A stretch of DNA of 64,000 nucleotides from JALORV01 sp963766365 (GCA_963766365.1 CAVXZK010000006.1:310001-374000), one strand, 5' to 3'. Shown: positions 29,288-38,396, numbered from the stretch's first letter. Translations and numbers: made by a program. Notes: generated from the letters alone by a model not told the origin.

Positions 29288-30240
29288 CAGTAGAGCTTCA
29301 TCAGGTCCATCCCGGCGTACAGAGACGCGACCTGGTCCGCATAGCCGTTGAACATCAGAGTCGGCCGTCGCCGACTGAAAATCTCTTCGCCCAGGCGCCG
29401 CTCGCTCTTCTGGCTCCAGCGCGGGTGGTCGCGCCCGGGGTTCACGTTCGAATAGAAGCCGTATTCCGACGGATTGGACTTCTGCCAGGCCGTGGCCGGC
29501 GGCCTGTCGGTGAAACGGATCCGTACGATCGACTTCGCGCTCTTGAAGCCGTACTTCCAGGGCACGACCAGTCGCAGCGGCGCACCGTTTTGCGCGGGAA
29601 GGACGCGACCATACATGCCGAAGGCGAGCAGCGTCAAAGGATGCAGGGCCTCGTCCAGCCGCAGACCCTCTGTGTAGGGCCAGTCGATGACCGAAGAGTC
29701 GAGTCCGGGCATCTGCTTCGGGTCAGCGAGCGTCGTGAATTCCACGAACTTGGCGTTACCGGTCGGCTCGACCCGCCGGACCAGTTCGGCCAATGGATAA
29801 CCGACCCACGGCACGACCGCCGACCAGGCCTCGACGCAGCGCAGCCGGTACACCCGTTCTTCCATCGGCGCGAGCTTCAGCAGCTCTTCAACGTCGAAGG
29901 TGCGCGGCGACTTCACTTCGCCGTCCACGCGGACCGTCCAGGGCCGCATCTTCAGGCGCAGCGGCGCATAGCGCGGCGGATCGTCCTTTTCCGTGCCGAA
30001 CTCGAAGAAGTTGCAGTAGCTCGTCACCAGTGTGGCCGGCGTCGGCTTTTCCATCGTCGAGAAACTGCCGGGACGGGACGGCAACGGCGCGCCGTCCGTG
30101 GCCTGCGCCCGCAAACCCGCCGGAACTGAACTAAATGCGATGCCGCCGGCCGCGGCCTGAAGCAAGGCGCGGCGGCGCCGGAACACGCCTTCCGGCGTGA
30201 CCTCGGAGGGCACAATTCCAGACGGCCGACGTATCAGCAT
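29287..30240 (-). CDS. msrP: Protein-methionine-sulfoxide reductase catalytic subunit MsrP
   Basis: A 317-residue periplasmic molybdoenzyme that repairs oxidised methionines. Twin-arginine signal RRRRALLQAAAGGIAF near 21-36. The catalytic domain has TSYCNFFEFGTEKDDP, the molybdenum-ligand Cys in YRLRCVEAWSAVVPW, FGMYGRVLPAQNGAPLRLVV and KYGFKSAKSIVRI. I prefer the ATG at 30240, with CCGGAGC upstream, over a GTG eight codons earlier. Operon with msrQ. Confidence 0.95.
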   Translation of the reverse strand: MLIRRPSGIVPSEVTPEGVFRRRRALLQAAAGGIAFSSVPAGLRAQATDGAPLPSRPGSFSTMEKPTPATLVTSYCNFFEFGTEKDDPPRYAPLRLKMRPWTVRVDGEVKSPRTFDVEELLKLAPMEERVYRLRCVEAWSAVVPWVGYPLAELVRRVEPTGNAKFVEFTTLADPKQMPGLDSSVIDWPYTEGLRLDEALHPLTLLAFGMYGRVLPAQNGAPLRLVVPWKYGFKSAKSIVRIRFTDRPPATAWQKSNPSEYGFYSNVNPGRDHPRWSQKSERRLGEEIFSRRRPTLMFNGYADQVASLYAGMDLMKLY

Positions 30241-30380
30241 TGAATTTGCTCCGGGTTGAAACACTCATTGCGTCCCTGCACGACGGCCAAGCGGACTCCG
30301 CCGATTGCCGTTTGACACTTGCCCGCACCCACAGGTTCGGCCGCTAGACTGGACCGCTCCGCAGGCAGCCCGGGAACGCC

Positions 30381-31421
30381 ATGCACATCGAACACGAGGT
30401 CAAGCTCGACTTCAAGGACGTCCTGATCCGGCCCAAGCGCTCGACGCTGACATCGCGCTCCGACGTGGATATCACGCGGGACTTCATCTTCAGGCACGCC
30501 GGAGTGAAGTATCACGGCATCCCGATCATCGCATCGAACATGGACACGACGGGAACGTTCGAGATGGCGCGGGCGCTGGACACATTCCATTTGTCGACGG
30601 CGCTGCACAAGCATTACAGCATCGAGGACAGCGTCGCGTTCTTTCGCTCACTCGAGCGCAAGTCGGCCGCGTTCTACTCGATGGGCATCACCAAGGCTGA
30701 CGAGCAGAAGTTCAAGAGAGTGATGGACGCGGGCGGGGATGCGGTCGAGTACGTGTGCATCGACGTGGCCAACGGTTACCACGAAAATTTTGTCACCTTT
30801 GTCACGCGCATCCGCACGGCGCATCCCCGGCTCGTCATCATGGCCGGCAATGTTGTGACCGGGGAGATGACGGAAGAACTCATCCTTTCGGGCGCGGACA
30901 TCGTCAAGGTCGGCATCGGCCCCGGATCGGTGTGCACGACACGCAAGATGACCGGCGTCGGCTATCCGCAGTTGTCGGCCGTCATCGAGTGCGCGGACGC
31001 CGCCCACGGCCTGTCGGGCCTCATCTGTGCAGACGGCGGTTGCTCCACGCCCGGCGATGTCGCCAAGGCGTTCGGCGGCGGCGCCGATTTCGTGATGCTT
31101 GGCGGCATGTTTGCCGGTCACGACGAGTCGGGCGGCGAGCGCATCGAACGCGATGGCAAGAGCTACCAGCGGTTCTACGGCATGAGCAGCAAGGCTGCCA
31201 TGCATCGTTACTCGGGTGGGGTTGCAGGTTACCGGGCCGCCGAGGGCAAGGAAGTGCTGGTGCCTTATCGCGGTCCGGTGGCCGAAACCGCCCAGGAGAT
31301 CCTCGGTGGCGTGCGCTCGGCGTGTACCTATGTCGGCGCGCGCCGGCTCAAGGAATTGTCGAAACGCACGACGTTCGTACGGGTGACGCAGCAGGTCAAC
31401 GAGGTCTTTGGCACGTCCTGA
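30381..31421 (+). CDS. guaC: GMP reductase
   Basis: A 346-residue enzyme that deaminates GMP to IMP with NADPH in purine salvage. Homologous to IMPDH but lacking CBS domains. It has LDFKDVLIRPKRSTL, IIASNMDTTGTFEMA, the catalytic Cys loop VGIGPGSVCTTRKMTGVGYP, CADGGCSTPGDVAKAFGGGA and MLGGMFAGHDESGG. Length matches the E. coli type. Divergent from msrPQ. Confidence 0.95.
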   Translation: MHIEHEVKLDFKDVLIRPKRSTLTSRSDVDITRDFIFRHAGVKYHGIPIIASNMDTTGTFEMARALDTFHLSTALHKHYSIEDSVAFFRSLERKSAAFYSMGITKADEQKFKRVMDAGGDAVEYVCIDVANGYHENFVTFVTRIRTAHPRLVIMAGNVVTGEMTEELILSGADIVKVGIGPGSVCTTRKMTGVGYPQLSAVIECADAAHGLSGLICADGGCSTPGDVAKAFGGGADFVMLGGMFAGHDESGGERIERDGKSYQRFYGMSSKAAMHRYSGGVAGYRAAEGKEVLVPYRGPVAETAQEILGGVRSACTYVGARRLKELSKRTTFVRVTQQVNEVFGTS

Positions 31422-31445
31422 CGACGCGCCGCGCCGCCCTCGGGC

Positions 31446-32102
31446 CTACTTGCGCAGGCCCTGGATGAAGTCGGCCACCGCGCGCATCTCGGCGTCGGAC
31501 ATGCGCGCCGCAATCTGCTGCATCGGTACGTTGTTGCGACGCTGACCCTCACGGAATGCCCTCAGCGTCGCTTCGGTGTACTCGGCGTGCTGACCGGCAA
31601 GGCGCGGATACTGGTTCGGTATCCCGGCGCCCGTCGGGTTATGGCAGCCGGAACAGGCCGGCAAGTTCTTTTCCGGAAGACCGGCACGCCAGATGCGCTG
31701 GCCCAGTTCGAGCGTGTCCTTGTTGCGCGCAGTGCCGGACTTGGCCACCTGGCTGGCAAACCAGGCTGAAAGGTCGCGACGATCCTGATCCGACAAGCCC
31801 GCCGCAATGCCGTTCATGATGGCGTTCTCGCGCGCCGGTTTCTGCTCGCCCGAGCGCACCGTGTAGTCCACCAATTGCTTGTACAGGTAGTGGGCATGCT
31901 GCTGGGCCAGCCTGGGATTGGCGCCAATTGTCGAGTTGCCGTCGTCGGTGTGGCACGCGGCGCACACCTGCGAGGCGATCTGCTGGCCGCGGGCCGCGTT
32001 GGCCTTGGTCGCCGCCTTTTCCTGGGCCATGGCCGGTACGGTCACCGCCCCGGCGAGCACCGCAAGCACGGTCGCGCAACCACGCCGCATCGACATTTTC
32101 AT
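31446..32102 (-). CDS. Diheme cytochrome c4
   Basis: A 218-residue periplasmic electron carrier. The ATG at 32102 follows AAAGG and opens a Sec signal (VLAVLAGAVTVPAMAQ). Two heme sites are CAACH (47-51) and CSGCH, each in a half of about 90 residues, with Met ligands likely in NAIMNGIAAGL and AARMSDAEM. Cytochrome c4 feeds terminal oxidases. Divergent from engB, a common betaproteobacterial neighbour. Confidence 0.94.
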   Translation of the reverse strand: MKMSMRRGCATVLAVLAGAVTVPAMAQEKAATKANAARGQQIASQVCAACHTDDGNSTIGANPRLAQQHAHYLYKQLVDYTVRSGEQKPARENAIMNGIAAGLSDQDRRDLSAWFASQVAKSGTARNKDTLELGQRIWRAGLPEKNLPACSGCHNPTGAGIPNQYPRLAGQHAEYTEATLRAFREGQRRNNVPMQQIAARMSDAEMRAVADFIQGLRK

Positions 32103-32177
32103 TGCATGCCTTTGATGGTTGAAACACCTCGGCCAGATCGACCGCCCCTGCGAACTCCTGCACCGCCGAGGCCACCG

Positions 32178-32867
32178 ATGGAACATCGGGCCGCTTCGCA
32201 AAGCCGCGTATTCTACCGAAGTCCAGCCACTCGACCGTTGCTCCCCTTGGCGCTGTTCCAATCCGCCCGTTTCGTCACATCGGTCGCCGAACTGCACGCG
32301 ATCGCCCCGCCCGGGCTGCCTGAAATCGCCTTTGCCGGACGCTCCAACGCCGGCAAATCGACGGTCATCAACGTCCTTACACAGCAGAAGCGGCTGGCTT
32401 TCGCGAGCAAGACGCCGGGCCGCACGCAACTGCTGAATTTCTTCGCTTTGAGCGAGAAGGACGAGCACGGCGAGCGGGTCGACCGCGGCTTCCTGGTTGA
32501 TCTTCCAGGCTACGGCTACGCCAAGGCCGATGCCGGCCAACGAGCGACCTGGGATGAACTCGTCGGCGGCTACGTGCGCGAACGCCAGTCACTGATCGGC
32601 ATCGTCCTCGTCATGGATGCGCGCCGACCGTTCATGCCCGGAGACGATGCATTGCTGCGGTTCGTCGACCGCCGCGGCTGCCTGTTGCACTTCCTGCTCA
32701 ACAAGTCGGACCAACTGGGCACCAGCGAGAAGCGGGCTGCCCTGGCGACGGCACGGAAGAGCGCCGCGGCGATCGGACCACGGGCCAGCGCGCAGCTGTT
32801 CTCCGGACTCAAGCGCGAGGGGATCGAAGAGCTGACGGAAACTTTGACGCGCTGGCTCTTCGCCTGA
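32178..32867 (+). CDS. engB: Ribosome biogenesis GTP-binding protein EngB (YihA/YsxC)
   Basis: A 229-residue GTPase needed for 50S assembly and division. G1 is AGRSNAGKST (53-62), G3 is DLPGYGYAKAD and G4 is LNKSDQL. The switch region is SKTPGRTQLLNFF. I chose the ATG at 32178 with GAGG upstream; two or three earlier in-frame ATGs lack a site and would only lengthen an unconserved N-terminus. Confidence 0.95.
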   Translation: MEHRAASQSRVFYRSPATRPLLPLALFQSARFVTSVAELHAIAPPGLPEIAFAGRSNAGKSTVINVLTQQKRLAFASKTPGRTQLLNFFALSEKDEHGERVDRGFLVDLPGYGYAKADAGQRATWDELVGGYVRERQSLIGIVLVMDARRPFMPGDDALLRFVDRRGCLLHFLLNKSDQLGTSEKRAALATARKSAAAIGPRASAQLFSGLKREGIEELTETLTRWLFA

Positions 32868-32894
32868 CTCGAGGGCGACCCGTATCATGCGTGC

Positions 32895-32949
32895 CAAAAA
32901 AGAGCCCCGAAGCGAAGTCCGGGGCCGCAATGCCTCAGTGACTGAAGGC
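32895..32949 (-). terminator. Minus-strand terminator with second hairpin, possible end of a small RNA
   Basis: On the minus strand GCCTTCAGT-CACTGAGGC forms one hairpin, followed by GCCCCG…CGGGGC (stem 32904-32909 with 32920-32925) and TCTTTTTT. This is a rho-independent layout pointing leftwards. No minus-strand gene lies immediately upstream, only the 5' part of hemB in antisense. It could end an antisense or intergenic small RNA. On the plus strand there is no T-tract. Confidence 0.5.
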
Positions 32950-33049
32950 ACCCGCTCAGGGAGATTAACGCGGGAGACGACGGAACAACCATCATCTCCG
33001 TCAGACGATAGCGAACACCGTTCACAACTTCGAGTTGGGAATTCCCCTC

Positions 33050-34057
33050 ATGCAGATCCTCGGCCAGTTTCCCGCCGTGCGCATGCGCCGCATGCGTCGC
33101 GACGATTTTTCCCGCCGCCTGATGCGCGAGAACGTGCTGACAGTGGACGACCTCATCTACCCGGTCTTCGTTCTGGAGGGCACCCGCCGGCGCGAGGCCG
33201 TGGCCTCGATGCCAGGAGTCGAGCGCCTGTCGGTCGATGCGCTGCTGCCCGTGGCCGAGGAATGCGTGAAGCTCGGCATCCCGGTGATGGCGCTGTTTCC
33301 CGTCATAGATCCGGCGCTGAAGACGGCGGAGGGCGCCGAGGCGACGAACGAGAACGGGCTGGTGCCGCGAACGGTCCGGGCACTGAAAAAGCGCTTTCCC
33401 GAACTGGGAGTCATGACTGACGTGGCGCTGGATCCGTTCACGACGCATGGCCAGGATGGCCTGATCAACGATGACGGCTACGTGCTGAATGACGAGACGA
33501 TCGCGGTGCTGGTGCAGCAGGCATGCGTACAGGCACAGGCCGGCGTCGATATCGTGGCGCCGAGCGACATGATGGACGGCCGCATTGGCGCGATCCGCCA
33601 AGCGCTCGAAGCGGGCGGCCATATTCACACCCGCATCATGGCGTACTCGGCCAAGTACGCGAGCGCGTTCTATGGCCCGTTCCGCGACGCGGTCGGGTCT
33701 GCGCCGAACCTCGGTCGATCGAACAAGATGGTGTATCAAATGGATCCGGCCAACACCGACGAGGCGCTGTGGGAAGTCGGTCTCGACCTCGCCGAAGGCG
33801 CCGACATGGTGATGGTGAAGCCCGGCATGCCGTATCTCGACATCGTGCGTCGGGTGAAGGACGCCTACCGCGCGCCGACATTCGTCTACCAGGTGAGCGG
33901 CGAGTACGCGATGCTGAAGGCGGCCGCCGACAATGGCTGGCTGGACGAGAAGAAGGTCGTGCTGGAATCCCTGCTCGGCTTCAAGCGGGCCGGGGCCGAC
34001 GGCGTGCTGACCTACTTCGCGCTCCAGGTCGCGCGCTGGCTGCACGATCACCGCTGA
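33050..34057 (+). CDS. hemB: Delta-aminolevulinic acid dehydratase (porphobilinogen synthase)
   Basis: A 335-residue heme-pathway enzyme condensing two ALA to porphobilinogen. The metal-site region is DVALDPFTTHGQDGL, lacking the zinc cysteines, so it is the Mg-dependent type as in Pseudomonas. Active-site lysines are in MAYSAKYASAFYGPFRDA and MVMVKPGMPYLD. The start is the ATG at 33050; a TTG five codons upstream is in frame but unlikely. The Shine-Dalgarno is weak. Confidence 0.97.
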   Translation: MQILGQFPAVRMRRMRRDDFSRRLMRENVLTVDDLIYPVFVLEGTRRREAVASMPGVERLSVDALLPVAEECVKLGIPVMALFPVIDPALKTAEGAEATNENGLVPRTVRALKKRFPELGVMTDVALDPFTTHGQDGLINDDGYVLNDETIAVLVQQACVQAQAGVDIVAPSDMMDGRIGAIRQALEAGGHIHTRIMAYSAKYASAFYGPFRDAVGSAPNLGRSNKMVYQMDPANTDEALWEVGLDLAEGADMVMVKPGMPYLDIVRRVKDAYRAPTFVYQVSGEYAMLKAAADNGWLDEKKVVLESLLGFKRAGADGVLTYFALQVARWLHDHR

Positions 34058-34070
34058 AGAACGACCGGCC

Positions 34071-35174
34071 GTGAAGTGGATTGAAATCGGCGCACAACGG
34101 GCCATTGAACTGGCCTCGGAGCCCGCTGACCATCCAGTCGACGGCTTTCTCTGGCTTGACGTGCTGCACGACGAAGCGATCGCCGATCCGGAGAGCCTGC
34201 GCGATGCCGTTCATCGCCTGTCGGGGGTCCGTCTGCACGACCTGCACCTGCAGGACGCGGCGAACCTGCAGCATCCCTCCTACTTCGACAGCACCAGCGA
34301 CTACGACATGCTGGTATTCCGCAAGCTGGCGATCGGCGAGTTCCTGCCACTGGAGGAAAAGGGCGGCACGGCCGACCAGCGTCGAATGCTGCAGGAAATC
34401 GTCACACGGCCGATCACCTTCTTCCTGCTGGACCGACTGCTGGTCACGGTACGGCAGGGGACCAGCAAGACGATCGAGCAGGTGCGCCAACGTCTGCTCG
34501 ATCCGCGCATTCGCGCTGAATCGGTATCGGGCGACAGATCACGGCTGCCCAAGTCGCCCGGTGAGCTGATGCTGCGCATGCTCAATGGCATGGTGGACCG
34601 CTATCTCGAACTGCGCGAACCCCTCTCGGCTCGCCTGGATCGCTGGCAGCGTGACCTGCTCGACCCGCGTCGGCCGTACACCAATTGGTCGGCATTGCTA
34701 GAAGCGCGCATCGAGCTGCGCAAGCTGGAGAATCTGTGCGAGGGGCAGTACGACGCGCTGACCGAACTGCGCGACTCCTACCTCGAGGAAACGCCGGATG
34801 CGAGCGTCAACGATGCCTACCTGGTGCGCCTGAATGACGTGCTGGAGCACATCCAGCGCGTGCTGCACCACGCCCGGCGGCTGGAGTCGTCAGCCGAGTC
34901 GGCTGTACAGCTGCACTTCTCGGCCAACGCGCATCAGACCAACCAGACCATGCGCAAGCTGACTTCGATCGCGGCGATCTTCGCGCCGCTGACGCTGATC
35001 ACCGGTATCTTCGGGATGAACTTCACATTCATGCCGTTGCTGCGCGAGGCGCACGGCTTCTGGTGGACCCTCACGGTCATGGCGACGATCGTCGTCGTCA
35101 TGCTGCTCTTCTTCTGGGCACGCCGCATCATCGATCGACCGCGTCCGCCGCGGCCACCGCGCTGGCTGCGCTGA
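34071..35174 (+). CDS. corA: CorA-family magnesium/cobalt transporter
   Basis: A 367-residue inner-membrane ion channel. The large cytoplasmic funnel domain includes the long helix (ELMLRMLNGMVDRYLELREP; LNDVLEHIQRVLHHARRLES). Two C-terminal helices follow: LTSIAAIFAPLTLITGIFGM and WTLTVMATIVVVMLLFFWA, joined by a loop starting GMNFTFMP. The motif is FGMN rather than YGMN. GTG start at 34071, 13 bp after hemB; no better ATG nearby. The basic tail is Arg/Pro-rich. Confidence 0.9.
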   Translation: MKWIEIGAQRAIELASEPADHPVDGFLWLDVLHDEAIADPESLRDAVHRLSGVRLHDLHLQDAANLQHPSYFDSTSDYDMLVFRKLAIGEFLPLEEKGGTADQRRMLQEIVTRPITFFLLDRLLVTVRQGTSKTIEQVRQRLLDPRIRAESVSGDRSRLPKSPGELMLRMLNGMVDRYLELREPLSARLDRWQRDLLDPRRPYTNWSALLEARIELRKLENLCEGQYDALTELRDSYLEETPDASVNDAYLVRLNDVLEHIQRVLHHARRLESSAESAVQLHFSANAHQTNQTMRKLTSIAAIFAPLTLITGIFGMNFTFMPLLREAHGFWWTLTVMATIVVVMLLFFWARRIIDRPRPPRPPRWLR

Positions 35175-35175
35175 T

Positions 35176-35832
35176 TCAGCGAATCAGGCCGCAGCCGGTA
35201 TAAAACGCGCCGTTGACGGCGGCAACGACCCGTCGGCCGAACGCCGCTTCCGACATCGTGTCGCTGCACAAGCCGTCGCTGAACTCGACCCGTATCCGCC
35301 CGGCGCCGGCGCTCGCCTCGAATACCGCGGTCGACCCACCCGCCATCCACGCCGCTGCCGGCCACGTCAGCACCGCGTCCATCGTGCGCAAAGTCGCCGA
35401 CTTGCCGTCGAGCACGAAACCCCACGAGGGCTCGTTGCCCGCCGCCCACGCGCGAGCGCCGTCGGGAATATTGGCCGGACGCTCGGCACAGGAAGCGACC
35501 CAGCCCAGCGCGCGATGCAACTGCGTGGCCGTGAGTCGACCCTCCTCCACATAGCCGGTGATCTCCGCGTAGATGCCCCGCAGAGGCTCAGCCGACTGCT
35601 GCCAGCGCTGCTGAATCGCGGCAGTCAGAACACGGCCCGGTGTGGCATCGATGACCGGGAGGCCGCGGGCGTTCAAGGCAGACACCTTGCCGTGTCCCAC
35701 ACAGGTGCGGAACAGCCACTTGTTCGACTCATAGCGCGCAAAGCCCTGCATAGAAGCGCCGGCCGGTGAGTCGGCGGCGAGGACTGTGCCAAGCCAGAGC
35801 GCTGACATCAGCGCAGCAAGCGCCGCCTTCAT
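35176..35832 (-). CDS. Exported protein with COG3650-like C-terminal domain
   Basis: A 218-residue secreted protein. The signal peptide is MKAALAALMSALWLGTVLAA. The N-terminal half (FARYESNKWLFRTCVGHGKV) resembles a small OB-like or META-associated fold. The C-terminal half has AGNEPSWGFVLDGKSATLRT and CSDTMSEAAFGRRVVA, ending GAFYTGCGLIR, a pattern I associate with the COG3650 family of unknown function. Convergent with corA (1 bp gap); its start overlaps the hslR stop by 4 nt. Confidence 0.65.
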   Translation of the reverse strand: MKAALAALMSALWLGTVLAADSPAGASMQGFARYESNKWLFRTCVGHGKVSALNARGLPVIDATPGRVLTAAIQQRWQQSAEPLRGIYAEITGYVEEGRLTATQLHRALGWVASCAERPANIPDGARAWAAGNEPSWGFVLDGKSATLRTMDAVLTWPAAAWMAGGSTAVFEASAGAGRIRVEFSDGLCSDTMSEAAFGRRVVAAVNGAFYTGCGLIR

Positions 35833-36263
35833 CCATCAGCCTCCCCTGGGTCTGCGTTGGTTGCTAGCCGCGTGAGTTCGCGCCGGTCGCGTTTTGAGGG
35901 TCGGCCCTTGATAGCGATGGCCGGCTCGGGCGCCAGTCGGCGGGCTTCGGCGCGTCGCAGGCGGCGCTCGCGGCTCGCGTCGGTCTCCTCATACAGCCGC
36001 TGGGCGACCGCCGCCGGGCCACGGGCTTCCGAGAGTTCGCGAATCGAGGCCTCGATGCGCTCGTCGCCGCGCTGAATCACGACCAATTCGCCCACCTTGA
36101 GAATCCGTGCCGGCTTCACCCGTTGCCCGCCAATCACGACGTGCCCGCGCTCGACCGCTTCGGCCGCCAGCGAACGCGTCTTGAAGAAACGCGCGGCCCA
36201 CAACCACTTATCGATGCGGACCACGCCGTGCCTTTCCTTGGCGGCCACGTGGGGGTCAGGCAT
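35829..36263 (-). CDS. hslR: Heat shock protein 15 (S4-domain RNA-binding protein)
   Basis: A 144-residue protein that binds stalled 50S subunits carrying nascent chains. The S4 domain is VRIDKWLWAARFFKTRSLAA, then GHVVIGGQRVKPARILKVGE. The tail is highly basic (RRLRRAEARRLAP; GRPSKRDRRELTRL). Its stop overlaps the next start by ATGA, implying coupled translation. Confidence 0.93.
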   Translation of the reverse strand: MPDPHVAAKERHGVVRIDKWLWAARFFKTRSLAAEAVERGHVVIGGQRVKPARILKVGELVVIQRGDERIEASIRELSEARGPAAVAQRLYEETDASRERRLRRAEARRLAPEPAIAIKGRPSKRDRRELTRLATNADPGEADG

Positions 36264-36289
36264 CCCGAGCGACGCGAACGGTCAACGGC

Positions 36290-36625
36290 TCAAGCCATGA
36301 GCGGCGGCTGCGTCTCGTCCGCCACCCACCGCAGGTACGAGGCCAGACCGGCCGACACCGGCATGGCGATGATCTCAGGAACCTCGTACGGGTGCAGCGC
36401 CCGGATGGCCTGTTCGATTTCCGCGTAGCGCTCGCGCGTGGTCTTGATCAGCAGCGGCACCTCAGTCGCGCGCTCAACGGCACCCTGCCATCGGTACACC
36501 GATTCCACCGGCGCGAGCCGGTTCACGCAGGCCGCGAGGCGCTGTTCGACGATCGTACGGGCAATGCGGTCCGCCACCTCGACGTCCGGGCAGTTCGTCA
36601 GGACGACCAGCACGTTGTCGATCAT
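36290..36625 (-). CDS. cutA: Divalent-cation tolerance protein CutA
   Basis: A 111-residue small trimeric protein. VLTNCPDVEVADRIARTIVE, LAACVNRLAPVESVYRWQG, EVPLLIKTTRERY and HPYEVPEIIAMPV are the family motifs. The role in metal tolerance is not settled. The ATG at 36625 overlaps the stop of the ABC permease gene (ATGA). Confidence 0.95.
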   Translation of the reverse strand: MIDNVLVVLTNCPDVEVADRIARTIVEQRLAACVNRLAPVESVYRWQGAVERATEVPLLIKTTRERYAEIEQAIRALHPYEVPEIIAMPVSAGLASYLRWVADETQPPLMA

Positions 36626-37434
36626 TTGAGCAGGCGGCGACGAGTCAGTGCCAGCGCGATCGCGAAGCACGCCGCACCCCAGATCCCCAGCAGCACCACG
36701 TCGCGGAGCAGATGTTCGGGCCAGCGGCCGAGCGCAAGCGGCCGCACCACGCTGACCGCCGCGGTCATCGGCAGCCATTCCGCCACGGCGCGCAGCCAGC
36801 CGGGCAACTGCGACAGAGGGAAGTACACCCCCGAGAGGAATACCAGCGGCATGACGACGACCGTGAAGTAGTTCGACAGCAGATCGTAGCTGCGCGCCAC
36901 GGCATTGACGATCAGTGCCATCGCGGCAAACACCAGCGCGATGAAGAACGCAGCCGGCAGCACCAGCAGCGACAACGGCTCGCGGGCGATGCCGAGCAGC
37001 CAGATCATCAGCAGGATGCAGACCGCCGTGAAGGTTGCCTTGCTCGCGGCCCACACCAGTTCGCCGAGCAGCACATCGTCCACCGCCAGTGGCGTGTGCA
37101 GGATCGCATCCCAGGTCTTCTGGATTTGCATGCGAGAGAACGCACCCCACAGCGACTCGAACTTCGCCGAGTACATGACGCTCATCGCGATCGACCCGCT
37201 GGCGAGGAACTGCAGGTACGAAACGCCATCGATCTCCGGCAGCAGGCTGCCGAGTCCATAACCGAAGGCGGCAATGGTCAGCAGCGGCTCGACCACGTTG
37301 GTCAGCAGGCGTTCGACGAAGAGCTTGCGCCAGACCAGGAAGTTGCGCCGCCACACCGGTACGAAGCGCCACGACAGACGCGGCAGCGACCACGCCGAGT
37401 ATGGAGCCGATGGCGACGCAGCGCTGGCACTCAT
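36622..37434 (-). CDS. ABC-2 type transporter permease (NodJ-like)
   Basis: A 270-residue inner-membrane protein with about six helices. NodJ/DrrB-type features: NVVEPLLTIAAFGYGLGSLL, YLQFLASGSIAMSVMYSAKF, ESLWGAFSRMQIQKTWDAIL and FTVVVMPLVFLSGVYFPLSQ. It pairs with the ATPase directly upstream (4-nt overlap). NodIJ homologues export lipo-oligosaccharides in rhizobia, but many non-nodulating betaproteobacteria carry them with unknown cargo. Confidence 0.88.
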   Translation of the reverse strand: MSASAASPSAPYSAWSLPRLSWRFVPVWRRNFLVWRKLFVERLLTNVVEPLLTIAAFGYGLGSLLPEIDGVSYLQFLASGSIAMSVMYSAKFESLWGAFSRMQIQKTWDAILHTPLAVDDVLLGELVWAASKATFTAVCILLMIWLLGIAREPLSLLVLPAAFFIALVFAAMALIVNAVARSYDLLSNYFTVVVMPLVFLSGVYFPLSQLPGWLRAVAEWLPMTAAVSVVRPLALGRWPEHLLRDVVLLGIWGAACFAIALALTRRRLLK

Positions 37435-38390
37435 GATTCGTCGCGCATTTCGCGGCCCGTAAGCTTCAGGAACAGGTCCTCTAGGTTGGCGGGCCGGTGA
37501 AGATAGCGCAGGCCCGGCTGCAATTCGAGCGCCTGCAGTGCCCGGCTGGAGTCAGTTGCATAGCAGAACACGGTCTCGCCGGTCACCTCGAGGCGCGACA
37601 CCAGCGATCGGCCCACGCGCTGTGCCCAGTCTCGCGCACCGTCCCCGTAGACCTCCAGCACCTGCGGCTCGATGTGCGCTCCGATCAGTTCCCGCGGTTC
37701 ACCCTGCGCGATCATGCGGCCGTGATCGATGACGGCCAGCCGATGGGCCAGGCGCTCGGCCTCGTCCATGAAGTGCGTCGTCAGCAGGATCGTCTTGCCG
37801 CGCGCCAGCAGCGCCTTCAGCCGTTCCCAGATCAAATGACGCGCCTGCGGGTCCAGGCCGGTGGTCGGCTCGTCCATGAAGATCAGATCGGGATCGTTGA
37901 CCAGGGATCGCGCCAGCGTCAGGCGCCGTTTCATGCCACCGGAAAGCTCGCTGATCCGTGCATCCTTCTTGTGGCCGAGGCTCGCGAATTCGAGCAACCG
38001 CGGCAGCCGATCACGCATCTCGACGTCGCCCAGTCCGTAGTAACGGCCGTAGACAACAAGATTCTCGGTGACGGTGAAATCAGGATCAAGATTGTCGATC
38101 TGGGGCACCACGCCGACGCGGATGCGCGCACGCCGCGCCTCGCGTGGCACGGGCTCGCCCACCAGGTGGATCGTGCCACCGTCGGGTTGCGTCAGACCAA
38201 GGCAGCAGCGCAGCGTCGTCGTCTTGCCGGCACCGTTGGGACCCAGCAGCGCATAGCACTCGCCCCGCCGTATCGAGAACGACAGCCCGTCGACCACCGG
38301 CGCGCCGCCGTAGACCTTGCGCAGCTCGCGCACGGCCAGCACTTCATCGACGAGCACGGCGGGCGCAACGGCCGTATCCATGGGACCCAT
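37431..38390 (-). CDS. ABC transporter ATP-binding protein (NodI family)
   Basis: A 319-residue ATPase. Walker A GPNGAGKTT, Q-loop PQIDNLDPDFTVTENLVVYG (typical of NodI), signature LSGGMKRRLTLAR, Walker B LIFMDEPTTGLD, H-loop TTHFMDEAERL. The C-terminal regulatory domain is about 90 residues. Met4 is an alternative start. Energises the permease downstream; substrate unknown. Confidence 0.92.
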   Translation of the reverse strand: MGPMDTAVAPAVLVDEVLAVRELRKVYGGAPVVDGLSFSIRRGECYALLGPNGAGKTTTLRCCLGLTQPDGGTIHLVGEPVPREARRARIRVGVVPQIDNLDPDFTVTENLVVYGRYYGLGDVEMRDRLPRLLEFASLGHKKDARISELSGGMKRRLTLARSLVNDPDLIFMDEPTTGLDPQARHLIWERLKALLARGKTILLTTHFMDEAERLAHRLAVIDHGRMIAQGEPRELIGAHIEPQVLEVYGDGARDWAQRVGRSLVSRLEVTGETVFCYATDSSRALQALELQPGLRYLHRPANLEDLFLKLTGREMRDES

Positions 38391-38396
38391 AGAAGC

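Noticed and set aside
32885..34105. 406-codon minus-strand frame opposite hemB
   Set aside because: Antisense shadow without homology; only the terminator at its end was kept as a possible small RNA signal.
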